A stretch of 64,000 nucleotides of DNA from Sinohyriopsis cumingii. Taxonomy: Eukaryota > Mollusca > Bivalvia > Unionida > Unionidae. Within the stretch, counting starts at the first letter, position 1; every line of letters starts with the position of its first letter. The notes beneath the pieces were generated by a model. That model saw nothing but the letters and a program-made list of their open reading frames with translations, did no database searches and was not told the DNA's origin. This document shows positions 1 through 9,668 of this stretch, piece by piece. Both the position numbers and the translations under genes were made by a program. The stretch is from the NCBI GenBank assembly GCA_028554795.2, contig CM068828.1, forward strand, positions 18,116,436 to 18,180,435. The letters run 5' to 3'.

Positions 1-316
1 ATATATAACTGGTGCATGTTTCATTAAAATATCTTTAGTAGTTTAAAGGTTATCATCTAGAGAATGTAAAACAACCAACACAAAAACCATATATTTTCCC
101 TAACCTGGCTGAAAACTTAATCTAATGGCAGGGGACCTGTATATATCATGTGACACACCGCCTAGTCATAAATTATATATGACTGAATTTTATAATCTTT
201 CTCTAGCTGTAACACAGTTATGGGCTGGACAAGGAACTGTTAACATAAGAATGGACGAATGTAGAATCAGTATATTTTTTTCCAGATTTAAGATGGGTGT
301 AAACATGCATCAATAG

Positions 317-1146
317 TCTTATCATAATTTAGAGCGACAGCAGAAGAGTTCCTGCCTTGACGTCGACCATTGCAAAATGACGAAAACCATAGCATACAAA
401 ACTTTATTTGTATCACACACATGTGTTCCTTCTAAGATCTGAAACATTTTTTGAACGTCAGCCTGGATAAAAACATTGAATACCTTAAAAGTTTAAATAG
501 ATTCATGGAAGTATGAATCACTTTATGAGTATCATATATGAATATATTCACTTTCATCGCAATAAAGATGTGTTTTAATTTAAGACTTGCAAGATTTATA
601 TGCATATAGGCATGTGACTGTAACTTTGTGGCAAAGCCTTGGAAGATCACACTACGTCAAGTTGTAAAAGTGTACAATGGTCTCATAATACAACTTTTAA
701 TGTCTAAAATGTAACAGCCCTGACGTCACAAGTATGTACTGAGATGAATGCCCTTAACGTTGCAGATATGATCCTGGTATTGGTGCAAGACACAACATTC
801 AAAATAAGTTTGATTTTCATGACTTAAACAGCTTCTTAAGTACAGTCCACTCACAAATGGCAATAACCTTCAAAATGAGATAATACATGTGTGTTATGTG
901 ACATGAACATAGGTCATGCTACACTAAAAAGCACTAATTCATTTCATTGTTCTTGAGACTTTGAGAGCCAAAGATATAACACAAAAATAGATAATGTTGA
1001 TTCCTGACTAATGAAAATAACTAGACAAACAAATGATTCAAAAGTTACGAGTCAAAAATACACTTCGTTAAACTACATTAGAGGACTTTTGATTTACAGT
1101 CCTATATAAAAAGTGAGTAAGCTTTACAAATCAGTTCAATCTTGCC
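317..1146. other. AT-rich non-coding part of the unit
   Basis: I found no convincing gene in this part. A 72-aa minus-strand frame (432-650) is lysine/phenylalanine-rich and is partly deleted in copy 7 without any other change around it, which argues against selection. A perfect TGACGTCA palindrome, the cAMP-response-element consensus, lies at 721-728 and is retained in all eight copies; its role, if any, is unknown. Confidence 0.45.
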
Positions 1147-1262
1147 GATAGGACCATGTTATTGATACACTTTATACGTACGAGTGATAGGACAATGTTA
1201 TTGATACAACTGATAGGTACAAGTGAGACGACCTTGCTATTCATACATACGATAGGTACAAT
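1147..1262. repeat. Three degenerate 39-bp tandem repeats
   Basis: Three consecutive units at 1147-1185, 1186-1224 and 1225-1262 share the pattern GATAGGACMATGTTATTGAT followed by AYACNNNATAGGTACRAGT. Units 1 and 2 are close and the third is degraded (GAGACGACCTTGCTATTCAT). It recurs in all eight copies of the macro-repeat, for example around 8510, 15873 and 52628. It looks like an old minisatellite inside the non-element part of the unit. No function is apparent. Confidence 0.75.
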
Positions 1263-1285
1263 AATTATACCCTCAAGCTTCGATT

Positions 1286-1573
1286 TTATATTGGGAAATG
1301 TTTCAATCTATGATCTTCAATAACACTTTCTGTGAGACAGTTTGGACACAAAAAAAAATTACATTGACCTGACACTCTAGCCCTGGCCTTAATTATAGGT
1401 CTGTGAGAGTTCCAATTAACAACATCAAGTGATAATGTACTACTATACCAAGTTTTGTATTTTTTACTACATTTAGAAGTTTGCAAGTGTTGCAGTTCCA
1501 AACAAATATAGAAATGTCTGCCTTTTACTTTCATATGAGAACCATCAAAGTAGCAAATTTGACACCCTTGTCT
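1286..1573 (-). other. Cys-rich open frame, unrecognised
   Basis: An uninterrupted minus-strand frame runs from the 1578 junction down to 1286. It contains a CxxC (CQIC) near its start, single cysteines in the middle and a CPNC near its end, spaced like a possible zinc-binding fold. I do not recognise the family. It is conserved in copies 1-6 (8649, 16012, 23375, 30739 and 38104 onward) but frameshifted in copies 7 and 8 by loss of one A in an A-run. There is no start signal I trust; the first ATG is at 1534. It could be an exon relic or chance, and conservation between recently duplicated copies is not evidence of coding. Confidence 0.25.
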
Positions 1574-1785
1574 TAACGAAAAGTTGCATTTGTTCGTTCA
1601 GGATTTTGACAGTAAACTTCATTTAATTTCCACTGACATCTTGAACTTGTGTGATGAATGGTGTCTATCAAAGCTAATTCCCAATGCATTTCGTGATCAG
1701 ATTGGATGGCGTTGGATAATTTGATCGTGAAACAGCACATCCATGGAACTCTCACTGGGTAACGTTCAGTAAATTGGTTATTCAT
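1573..1785 (-). pseudogene. Truncated element frame, WELAL-type (70 aa)
   Basis: This minus-strand frame starts at ATG 1783-1785 and contains FTIKLSNAIQ followed about seven residues later by HWELALIDT. That arrangement (a target-like F-x-V/I-x-L stretch, then WEVAL/WELAL) is one I associate with an uncharacterised protein of Polinton-type and adintovirus-like elements in invertebrates; the assignment is pattern memory, not a search. The frame ends at a TAA (1573-1575) that straddles unit position 1577/1578, the point at which the array's right end is cut, so the natural C-terminus is missing. It lies about 210 bp downstream of the 103-aa frame on the same strand. Confidence 0.35.
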
Positions 1786-1993
1786 TATTCGAGGGTCCTG
1801 CTTTCCGAGGATTCACCCGAGGTCAAAGGAGTTTCCAAAAGAAGGTTGTTGTTACTGCTGTCTTTTGGGCTACTGGCTTAAGCCGCAGGACTCCCGTTGT
1901 GACTAGAATATTTCAAAGAAGGATCACGTAGAAGGTAACAGATGCTACTGCAGAATACAATGGTCCACAATAGTTTCTCTCCATGATACAAAG

Positions 1994-2305
1994 TCATGTT
2001 GGCGATGGCGACTCTGATGATACAATACACCACATAGATTTTTCAGAAAAATACCATTTGCGTTTTTGGCACACGTTTACCGCACCACACCCACAGGGAT
2101 TGCTTTTGTAGATGTTGAAGAGTAGGAGCAAGTGCATACTGCTGTTGTGTTGAACTGTTGGTGACTTCTTTTTATATATGATGACTTTGACAGTCCAAGA
2201 ATCAATACTCGGGGGTTGTCCTTTCCAAAGTACTGTCACTTCTTTGACTTGGTGTTTACCTACTGTATGGGTACTTGGATCGAGAATGCTTTCGTTTCCG
2301 TACAT
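1994..2305 (-). CDS. Hypothetical 103-aa frame directly after the integrase relic
   Basis: The ATG (2303-2305) abuts the integrase stop TAA (2306-2308), giving TAAATG, a tight gene order typical of compact viral or element genomes. The frame has an N-terminal stretch with two tryptophans (LWKGQPPS, DSWTVKV), a hydrophobic middle (HLLLLFNIYKS), then CGCG and further cysteines. I do not recognise the product. In a neighbouring frame the coding texture seems to continue to about 1870 with a hydrophobic segment, so the original gene was probably longer and is frameshifted. The frame is present in copies 1-6 and broken in copy 7 by one inserted base. Confidence 0.35.
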   Translation of the reverse strand: MYGNESILDPSTHTVGKHQVKEVTVLWKGQPPSIDSWTVKVIIYKKKSPTVQHNSSMHLLLLFNIYKSNPCGCGAVNVCQKRKWYFSEKSMWCIVSSESPSPT

Positions 2306-3200
2306 TTATTTCTTCTTTTTGGTCACTTGTTGCAACCCGGGCAAGTAGAAAGTTCCCTTTAACACTTCACTGTTCATGTCTTCTAATTTATAGACAGGAG
2401 GATGACGGCCTTGCACTCTTCCAGTGATATGAAACAATTCGGTGGTCCAATACGGTAAATAATTTTTGTCGAAGATACGTTTGCTTTTTCCAATGTTAAC
2501 TCAATCTCCCGTCGTCAACAGTCCATGTTTCTTGGGGACAGTAGGGGACGTACCAAACAGTCGCTAAAACACGGACACTTTTGTTGTTGGGAAACACTTC
2601 TTCGGGGGCTCAATCGATGCTTCGATGGTAAGATTGTACTAAGCTTTGGTCAGGATCGGTAAGACGTTGATATACTTCTGGGTATGCTGATGCGGAAAAT
2701 ATTTCCACACACGCTCTTTTAAAATGCGTTGAAAACGTTCCAATATGCTGCCTTGGTTTCGGGATTTTTGGTGGTGAAAAAATGGATGTCCCTTTTGCCG
2801 GTTATTTTTGGAAAGCTTGCCGTCATCTGTTCGCCACTGGAGATTGTGACTAACGCTTTGTTTCGGCATTAATATTTAGGTTCGACCCATGTAAATCTGG
2901 TAAAGACGTGAATGACACGAAACATACTTGTAGCCGCGATTTTAGGTGGCTAAATGATTGCTCGATGACATCTACTTTGGTGCAACGTCTGGAAACGTTT
3001 CTTTAAATGGGTTTGTGTAACTTGTACGTTGCTTGTTTTTGTAACCATCGTTGCACCTTGGATGAACGTACACATTTCATTTGGGTTTTGGCAGTACAAT
3101 ACAAGTTTTGAACTCCTTCGTAACCTGCAGGATGGGCAGGATTGTAGGAAATACTGGCTAAAATATTCTCCATCAGGACTCCTTTCATTAAGTCACCCAC
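2306..3200 (-). pseudogene. Polinton/Maverick-type retroviral-like integrase, decayed (copy 1)
   Basis: Read on the minus strand, pieces of one DDE integrase appear in order across changing frames. The N-terminal region (3003-3200) has NPAHPAGYEGVQNLY and WLQKQATYKLHK. The catalytic core follows, with VFTRFTWVEP near 2895, TDDGK near 2825, HFFTTKNPE near 2780 and ERFQRILKERVWKYF near 2720. The C-terminal SH3/chromo-like part (2309-2500) has KSKRIFDKNYLP and PPVYKLEDMN and ends at TAA 2306-2308. Such integrases insert Polinton-type DNA and leave 6-bp target duplications. Damage includes TAA at 2869-2871, TGA at 2501-2503, and frameshifts near 2960, 2750, 2650 and 2590. The position expected for the first catalytic Asp reads His (VIHVFTR). 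Confidence 0.85.
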
Positions 3201-3441
3201 CGTTCTCTGATGCTACTCTTGCGTTCATAGGGTTGTTCGAAAACTGCTTAGCGTGTCCCACGTGCCACAGAAGTAGAATCCAAATGGTGATGGTAATGGT
3301 GACAAAGAAATCGCTTTTTCTTGCTTTCTTTTTAAGTTTCCGGTTTCCTTTCTTTTTTCCCCACTTTTGTCGAAGTAGAAGTCGACATCATCTATTTAAA
3401 CAAAGCTTTGAGTTCTTGTGTTGGGGAGTGGGGCAAGGGGT

Positions 3442-3900
3442 CTACAATAGCGCTGCAATCTTACTAGCCCTTTGAACGACTTCACGTGCGTCCTCTTCCT
3501 CTGGAATAAGTGTGGCTGCGTCTGTCTTTGTCCATTGGGGTGGTAGTGGAGGTGATTGACTTTTCATCCTGGCCTTGAAATCTTTCAGATTTGGTTTAGC
3601 TGTTTCCTGTAAAACTTGCAGGTGAAACAGTTGAAGACGTTGCAACATTTGACAATAGTGTTTTTCCTTTTCTGGCGAATCGGGACGATCCATCAATGAT
3701 TGCAATTAGTGTAGTAACTGTGGCATCATGGTCAGATTAGGATTGGGACCTAAATGAGGGGTGTGCTTTTCTTGCCAACAATGGAATTCCATCAGTTGTG
3801 AGTTGGGTACTAAACTCAGCTTTCGTCCTTCCATGACATTCCATAGTACACGTATCAGGTCTTTCTACCAGCGGGGGTCCTTTCTTCTTCTTCTTCCTCC
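3442..3900 (-). pseudogene. Decayed element gene between the integrase and the basic protein, unrecognised
   Basis: One minus-strand frame carries protein-like sequence from just after the hydrophobic tail of the basic protein (stop at 3901-3903) down to the TAG at 3442-3444, interrupted by TAG at 3865-3867 and TAA at 3706-3708. Visible pieces include RVLWNVMEGRKLSL, HTPHLGPNPNLTMMPQ and QMLQRLQLFHLQVLQE; the last looks helical or coiled-coil. The region after 3706 survives as an 87-aa frame (3442-3705). The gene neighbours suggest a structural or packaging-associated element protein, but I do not recognise the family. The stops are identical in all seven full copies. Confidence 0.5.
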
Positions 3901-4309
3901 TTATTTCGGACAACCGAGTAAAACACTTCCAACAAGTCCTCCAAGAGACGCTCCAGTCAGTCCTTGGATCAAGGGTCCTAATAGCACTGGCATGAAATTA
4001 TCTTTCGCGTTGTACAAACATCTTTCTCTTTTGACTGATGGGTATTTTCTTTCTGACTATTTGGCAAAGAACGTTTCGATGCTTTGCGAAGCAATCTTTC
4101 AGGAGTTTATTAATAGTTATCGTTCCTTTCAAGACATTCAAACAAAATTCAGACACAAGGTATCGATGATTTGTTTGAATGAATTGTTTTCGTTTGGTTG
4201 GATGGGCTTTCGACAGGACGGACGACACGTCATGATGATACAGTCTTTTTCTTTTTCTTATTTTGAGAAGAGAGTGACGGTGGTGGTGTGCACTTCTTTT
4301 GGATGACAT
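3901..4309 (-). pseudogene. Basic protein with Gly-rich hydrophobic tail, Polinton small-protein type (copy 1)
   Basis: The main frame (3998-4309, 103 aa) starts MSSKRSAHHHRH and is rich in Lys/Arg. It carries a helical region with LVSEFCLNVLKGTI and a terminal KRKMFVQR. One base out of frame, the sequence continues FMPVLLGPLIQG and GASLGGLVGSVLL to TAA 3901-3903. A basic domain ending in KRK-x-LVQ followed directly by a hydrophobic Gly/Leu-rich tail is an arrangement I recall from small Polinton-type proteins sometimes compared with adenoviral core/minor proteins; that link is family memory, not a search. A frameshift near 4006 separates the two halves in every copy. Confidence 0.6.
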
Positions 4310-4720
4310 ATTCTTTCTTTTGGGAAGAAAACGTCACTGAAGCGAATGGTCTAGCAGGCGTCTATTCTATATTGGAAAATGTATCCACTGATTGTCGGTA
4401 TGTCCTATCATTTTCATGATGGGTATCACAAACATTGGTGGGTTCGAAACGGACTAAATCGTGACAGATCTTCTTTGGATATATTCAGTAAACTATGTAA
4501 CACTCCCGATATTTCTTCGATTTTGATCTTCGGGAAAGATGATAAGGTCGTTAACGGAGGAGAAGTTCCTTAATAAATTGATTTCTTTGTTTTCATCAAA
4601 TTTGGAAAGACGCGTGTTGAATCAGGGTTGACTGGCATCACGAACAACGGTGAAGTGGAAGAAGCTACTGCTGGAGACACGGTCACCGATGTTCGTGGTT
4701 TGGGGAAGTAAGGTTGTCTT
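4310..4720. other. Spacer with short broken frames, nothing recognised
   Basis: Neither strand holds an uninterrupted frame of note; the longest is a 64-aa plus-strand frame (4379-4573) running against the direction of all recognisable relics. Minus-strand frames here are broken by stops (4571-4573 region, 4489, 4367). The block sits between two minus-strand coding relics and is probably decayed coding sequence of the same element, but I cannot assign it. Confidence 0.4.
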
Positions 4721-5008
4721 CTAGCAGCACTGCCTCACTTTCGTTAGAAGATGTTTCTTGGGGATTCTCTTCTTCTTGGGAATTTTCTTTTTCTGGTTAT
4801 GTGCCTTGGTTGTGTTACACGTTTTCTTCTTGGAACGTCTTTGGAGAGAAGCTCTTTTTAGGGGGTTAGCTGCTACTGCTGAATCATTTGGATACGAGTT
4901 TAAGAGGGAATGAATAATGACACCTCCAAGAGAACCGCTACCTCCAGGTTTCAAAATAAATTGCTTTTCGGTTTGAGTATTGATTCTGGAATCTGCCTGT
5001 TGCGACAA
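4721..5008 (-). pseudogene. Basic 95-aa frame, element relic of unknown function
   Basis: This minus-strand frame has a Gly/Ser-rich stretch (KPGGSGSLGGVIIHSLL) followed by a strongly basic C-terminus (RRSKKKTC, KKKIPKKKRIPKKH). Coding texture extends upstream through a TAG at 5012-5014 to about 5120 (LLHGIIYIPHQIKRFF), and in another frame further to about 5215, so the original protein was longer. The basic tail would suit a nucleic-acid-binding or capsid-interior role, but that is inference. The frame is intact in copies 1-6 and broken in copy 7 by loss of one G. Confidence 0.35.
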
Positions 5009-5259
5009 GGCTACTTAGTCTTTGTCAAAAAAGCGTTTGATTTGATGAGGGATGTAAATGATGCCGTGAAGTAATTGACATGCTGTCGCCATAAACCATT
5101 GTAAGACGTTTTTGAGACTAGGGTTCAAAGACACGAGCACGCACTAGTGGATGTTTTTCGCACAAAACACGAATCACTTGTGAGACAGACAAGAAGTGCC
5201 GGAAGTTTTTATAGGTGCTTGAGTGACACTGTCGTACGCATAAGTCAGCCAAGGAGTTT

Positions 5260-5607
5260 CTATTTGGCTAACAGTAGCGCTTGAGATTTATCTCTTGGAC
5301 AAGTAAACAAAACCACGTAATGAGAAGTGGGACCGATGGGCTTTAATTTGTGGAAACAAACTGAGGGTAATGTAAATGACACTGGTATTATGATGATACC
5401 CTTTGCGTATAAATCATGGATTAATTCTTCTTCGTCCTCTACTAACATATCGAAAATGACGTGTTTGACTCGTGTCAGGCATGATACTGTTCCCGCGAGG
5501 AGTGCCTTCCACAATGATAATGAAATCTCCTTGACTTTCTTGAAGGAAGCTGTAAGCCGATTGCCGATCTTTGTAACACCGCACGAAGCATTAGGACGGA
5601 CGATCGA
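5260..5607 (-). pseudogene. Element-relic frame of about 115 aa, unrecognised
   Basis: The frame is open from 5607 to a TAG at 5260-5262; the first in-frame ATG is at 5514. It contains an acidic stretch (LVEDEEELIHDLY) and ends in a strand-rich part (GIIIIPVSFTLP, SHYVVLFTCPRDKSQ). It heads the left-pointing cluster of relics that leads through the basic frame, the basic/hydrophobic protein and the integrase. I checked it against the expectation for an adenain-like protease and could not see a convincing catalytic triad. Copy 6 carries an 8-bp deletion that truncates it. Confidence 0.35.
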
Positions 5608-5845
5608 TTAAATGGGTTTTGTGCTAGATCAAACATTTAACAAAATCGCTTAGCCTCAACCTCTCAGTCCAGCAATCAGTATTTTAAAGGGATGATGAAG
5701 ATAAAGTGACTCTCAAGTGGAACGATATAACTTCTCGTTAATGAGTTTGAGAGGATAGGAGGAGGTAAAGAAGCCATAGCGAAGGTGTATACAATTTAGA
5801 AAATAACATAGACAAGACAAGAGATTTTTTACGTTTCAAGACACG

Positions 5846-5851
5846 TTTATT
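5846..5851 (-). terminator. Possible poly(A) signal AATAAA on the minus strand
   Basis: TTTATT on the plus strand reads AATAAA on the minus strand. It lies about 110 bp beyond the end of the broken 5960-6552 frame, in AT-rich sequence, and is conserved in every full copy. The hexamer is common by chance in such DNA, so the call rests mainly on position. Confidence 0.3.
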
Positions 5852-5959
5852 CAGTATTAAAAATGGCGATTTAACACGAAATACAAAAATACATTAGAGA
5901 CAAATGGTTAAGTATAGATTTAAGATGCAACTCAAAACGACAAAAAATGCAATACAAAC

Positions 5960-6552
5960 ATATAACTGTACAAAATTTTCGATGAATGTGTGGTGTTCTA
6001 CAATTTCCAGGGACACTGTGTAACATTCTTTGTGTCTCTACAATATGGGCAGTCTGTAATATTTCCTCCCAGAATGGTCTTTCATTGGTGTCGATTTCGA
6101 CGACGGTGCTATTGTCCTGAATTTGGGTTTACTTTGTGTCACGTTCTTCTTTCAATGTTGCTAACTCGCGATTAAATGTCACATTGTTCACTTGACGTTT
6201 TAAGTCAGTAACCTAAATCTATTACTTAGTTAGCCACTTCTTTCGTCCAAGCATCGAAACTAAAACCGTTCCAGTCACGTACATCTTTCCATTGAGGGTA
6301 TAGGTCTAAAGCTACACACAAACTTTCTTAAGCATCCAAAGTCAATACAGTTTTAAAAATAATTTCTTTACGTTCAGGTTGAGAGGTATCGAATGAAAGT
6401 GCAACGATTTTAACAGTTATAGTGTATCGTGCACATTGAAATGAGATATAATGTTGTCTTTGTAGGAACTTTTAGTAAATATTCCACATGGAATCTGCTG
6501 GCAAAGCATATGCTAGAGGCGAAGTCAATAATATGCACAATAAGATATTCAT
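5960..6552 (-). pseudogene. Broken frame with an apparent signal peptide, unrecognised
   Basis: From ATG 6550-6552 the minus strand reads MNILLCILLTSPLAYALPAD, which has the shape of a cleavable signal peptide, then hits TAA at 6472-6474. The same frame continues protein-like (YTITVKIVALSFDTSQPERK, LDLYPQWKDVRDWNGFSFD) through further in-frame stops near 6335 and 6235. A neighbouring frame then carries a charged, probably coiled-coil stretch (TFNRELATLKEERD). I do not recognise it and cannot tell whether it belongs to the Polinton-type element or to host sequence. The overlapping 82-aa frame at 6410-6658 is an alternative reading of the first part. Confidence 0.35.
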
Positions 6553-6739
6553 TTTCACATTGAACCTGGAGAGTGTTATTATATGTTGCCTTATAAAATT
6601 CTTTAAAAAATATTGAATCTGTTGTAAATGACCTTGAAGGTCTTGGTAATTTCTCCAAAAGAGAATAATGCTAGTGAAGAATGTATTGAAATTATATGTT
6701 ATATGACTGTGACTGGCAAGTATTATTCTCAATAGTACG

Positions 6740-7363
6740 TAAAATATTAGATTTTTGTATTTACAACTTATCAGAGAGACTTTGCTATTGTTGCTATAAT
6801 GTGTTTATATTGCTTTTATTTTCTTCAACTTTGTTATACAATACTAGATTTTGCGTCTCTAAGATCTCTCTGCACTCGGTTAGGTTACTGAAATATTACA
6901 AGTCTTCTATATGCTGCATTTCCTAATTAAAAATGTGATTTTAATCCTGCGGAGTTTGGTATACAATAAGCGTGCTACTGCCAAGTATGCGGTTATACAA
7001 AAATGTAGTTTTTAAAGCTAATGTTATCATTTTGTACCTTGACTTTAGACCTACAAATGTGCCAGCTGCACGATAAGGTGTGGAGTTAGATAAAACGCTC
7101 AATAAAACATGTTAAGTGGTGAAAGAGTCACAACCTAGATATAGAAAACAGGACAGTAAATTCCCTTGTTTTTGGCTCTATCCTTGAGGACAGATCGTAT
7201 GACTAGGAGTACATAATACACTATGTCTATGGCATATATCAAGCAAACGTTTGCATGAAAATGCGTTCATTGGTTCAAATTGACATAGGTGACCGATTTA
7301 TATATTAGCTACCTGTGACCTTAACCTTGAGTTTGAAGTCATGGCCATGGTAGATTAATTGTG
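6740..7363. other. AT-rich non-coding part of the unit
   Basis: I see no gene here. A 76-aa plus-strand frame (6696-6926) is hydrophobic and low in complexity and looks like chance. The stretch ends in TGACCTTAACCTTGAG and GAAGTCATGGCCATGG, present at every unit junction. Confidence 0.5.
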
Positions 7364-9668
7364 ATATATAACTGGTGCATGTTTCATTAAAATATCTTTA
7401 GTAGTTTAAAGGTTATCATCTAGAGAATGTAAAACAACCAACACAAAAACCATATATTTTCCCTAACCTGGCTGAAAACTTAATCTAATGGCAGGGGACC
7501 TGTATATATCATGTGACACACCGCCTAGTCATAAATTATATATGACTGAATTTTATAATCTTTCTCTAGCTGTAACACAGTTATGGGCTGGACAAGGAAC
7601 TGTTAACATAAGAATGGACGAATGTAGAATCAGTATATTTTTTTCCAGATTTAAGATGGGTGTAAACATGCATCAATAGTCTTATCATAATTTAGAGCGA
7701 CAGCAGAAGAGTTCCTGCCTTGACGTCGACCATTGCAAAATGACGAAAACCATAGCATACAAAACTTTATTTGTATCACACACATGTGTTCCTTCTAAGA
7801 TCTGAAACATTTTTTGAACGTCAGCCTGGATAAAAACATTGAATACCTTAAAAGTTTAAATAGATTCATGGAAGTATGAATCACTTTATGAGTATCATAT
7901 ATGAATATATTCACTTTCATCGCAATAAAGATGTGTTTTAATTTAAGACTTGCAAGATTTATATGCATATAGGCATGTGACTGTAACTTTGTGGCAAAGC
8001 CTTGGAAGATCACACTACGTCAAGTTGTAAAAGTGTACAATGGTCTCATAATACAACTTTTAATGTCTAAAATGTAACAGCCCTGACGTCACAAGTATGT
8101 ACTGAGATGAATGCCCTTAACGTTGCAGATATGATCCTGGTATTGGTGCAAGACACAACATTCAAAATAAGTTTGATTTTCATGACTTAAACAGCTTCTT
8201 AAGTACAGTCCACTCACAAATGGCAATAACCTTCAAAATGAGATAATACATGTGTGTTATGTGACATGAACATAGGTCATGCTACACTAAAAAGCACTAA
8301 TTCATTTCATTGTTCTTGAGACTTTGAGAGCCAAAGATATAACACAAAAATAGATAATGTTGATTCCTGACTAATGAAAATAACTAGACAAACAAATGAT
8401 TCAAAAGTTACGAGTCAAAAATACACTTCGTTAAACTACATTAGAGGACTTTTGATTTACAGTCCTATATAAAAAGTGAGTAAGCTTTACAAATCAGTTC
8501 AATCTTGCCGATAGGACCATGTTATTGATACACTTTATACGTACGAGTGATAGGACAATGTTATTGATACAACTGATAGGTACAAGTGAGACGACCTTGC
8601 TATTCATACATACGATAGGTACAATAATTATACCCTCAAGCTTCGATTTTATATTGGGAAATGTTTCAATCTATGATCTTCAATAACACTTTCTGTGAGA
8701 CAGTTTGGACACAAAAAAAAATTACATTGACCTGACACTCTAGCCCTGGCCTTAATTATAGGTCTGTGAGAGTTCCAATTAACAACATCAAGTGATAATG
8801 TACTACTATACCAAGTTTTGTATTTTTTACTACATTTAGAAGTTTGCAAGTGTTGCAGTTCCAAACAAATATAGAAATGTCTGCCTTTTACTTTCATATG
8901 AGAACCATCAAAGTAGCAAATTTGACACCCTTGTCTTAACGAAAAGTTGCATTTGTTCGTTCAGGATTTTGACAGTAAACTTCATTTAATTTCCACTGAC
9001 ATCTTGAACTTGTGTGATGAATGGTGTCTATCAAAGCTAATTCCCAATGCATTTCGTGATCAGATTGGATGGCGTTGGATAATTTGATCGTGAAACAGCA
9101 CATCCATGGAACTCTCACTGGGTAACGTTCAGTAAATTGGTTATTCATTATTCGAGGGTCCTGCTTTCCGAGGATTCACCCGAGGTCAAAGGAGTTTCCA
9201 AAAGAAGGTTGTTGTTACTGCTGTCTTTTGGGCTACTGGCTTAAGCCGCAGGGCTCCCGTTGTTACTAGAATATTTCAAAGAAGGATCACGTAGAAGGTA
9301 ACAGATGCTACTGCAGAATACAATGGTCCACAATAGTTTCTCTCCATGATACAAAGTCATGTTGGCGATGGCGACTCTGATGATACAATACACCACATAG
9401 ATTTTTCAGAAAAATACCATTTGCGTTTTTGGCACACGTTTACCGCACCACACCCACAGGGATTGCTTTTGTAGATGTTGAAGAGTAGGAGCAAGTGCAT
9501 ACTGCTGTTGTGTTGAACTGTTGGTGACTTCTTTTTATATATGATGACTTTGACAGTCCAAGAATCAATACTCGGGGGTTGTCCTTTCCAAAGTACTGTC
9601 ACTTCTTTGACTTGGTGTTTACCTACTGTATGGGTACTTGGATCGAGAATGCTTTCGTTTCCGTACAT

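Larger units (their letters stand above)
1..7363. repeat. Tandem macro-repeat, copy 1 (7363 bp)
   Basis: Base 1 onward recurs at 7364, 14727, 22090, 29454, 36819, 44167 and 51482 in the same orientation, which defines the unit; the phase is arbitrary because the window opens inside the array. The unit has an AT-rich non-coding part (about 5610-7363 plus 1-1577, apart from one broken frame) and a minus-strand block of decayed Polinton-type genes (1578 to about 5610). Copy 1 differs from copy 2 at roughly eight single bases that I noticed, all between about unit 1890 and 5400: for example the A in GCAGGACTCC near 1890, GTACAATAC near 3096, the T in TTGTACAAAC near 4013 and GATGATACC near 5392. 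Sub-features are annotated in this copy, and their counterparts are listed under the other copies. Confidence 0.97.

Noticed and set aside
125-316. 63-aa plus-strand frame present in most copies
   Set aside because: It has no recognisable feature and is lost in copy 6 by simple substitutions; conservation reflects recent duplication only.
1147-1262. CRISPR-like array
   Set aside because: There are only three degenerate abutting 39-bp units with no spacers, in a eukaryotic context.
3029-4306. The longest open frames of the unit, 148 aa (3029-3475) and 181 aa (3761-4306) on the plus strand
   Set aside because: They are antisense to the integrase relic and to the basic/hydrophobic relic, whose motifs explain the sequence on the minus strand; no domain is visible in the plus-strand products.
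5260-5607. Adenain-type cysteine protease
   Set aside because: I looked for the His/Asp-Glu/Gln/Cys arrangement and could not find a convincing one in any frame of this block, so no protease is called.
2306-6552. Recurrent in-frame TAA/TAG as sign of a reassigned genetic code (as in some ciliates)
   Set aside because: TGA stops and true frameshifts occur in the same genes, the LINE nearby is damaged in the same mixed way, and the intact genes at 54569 and 63243 need no reassignment. Ordinary decay is enough.
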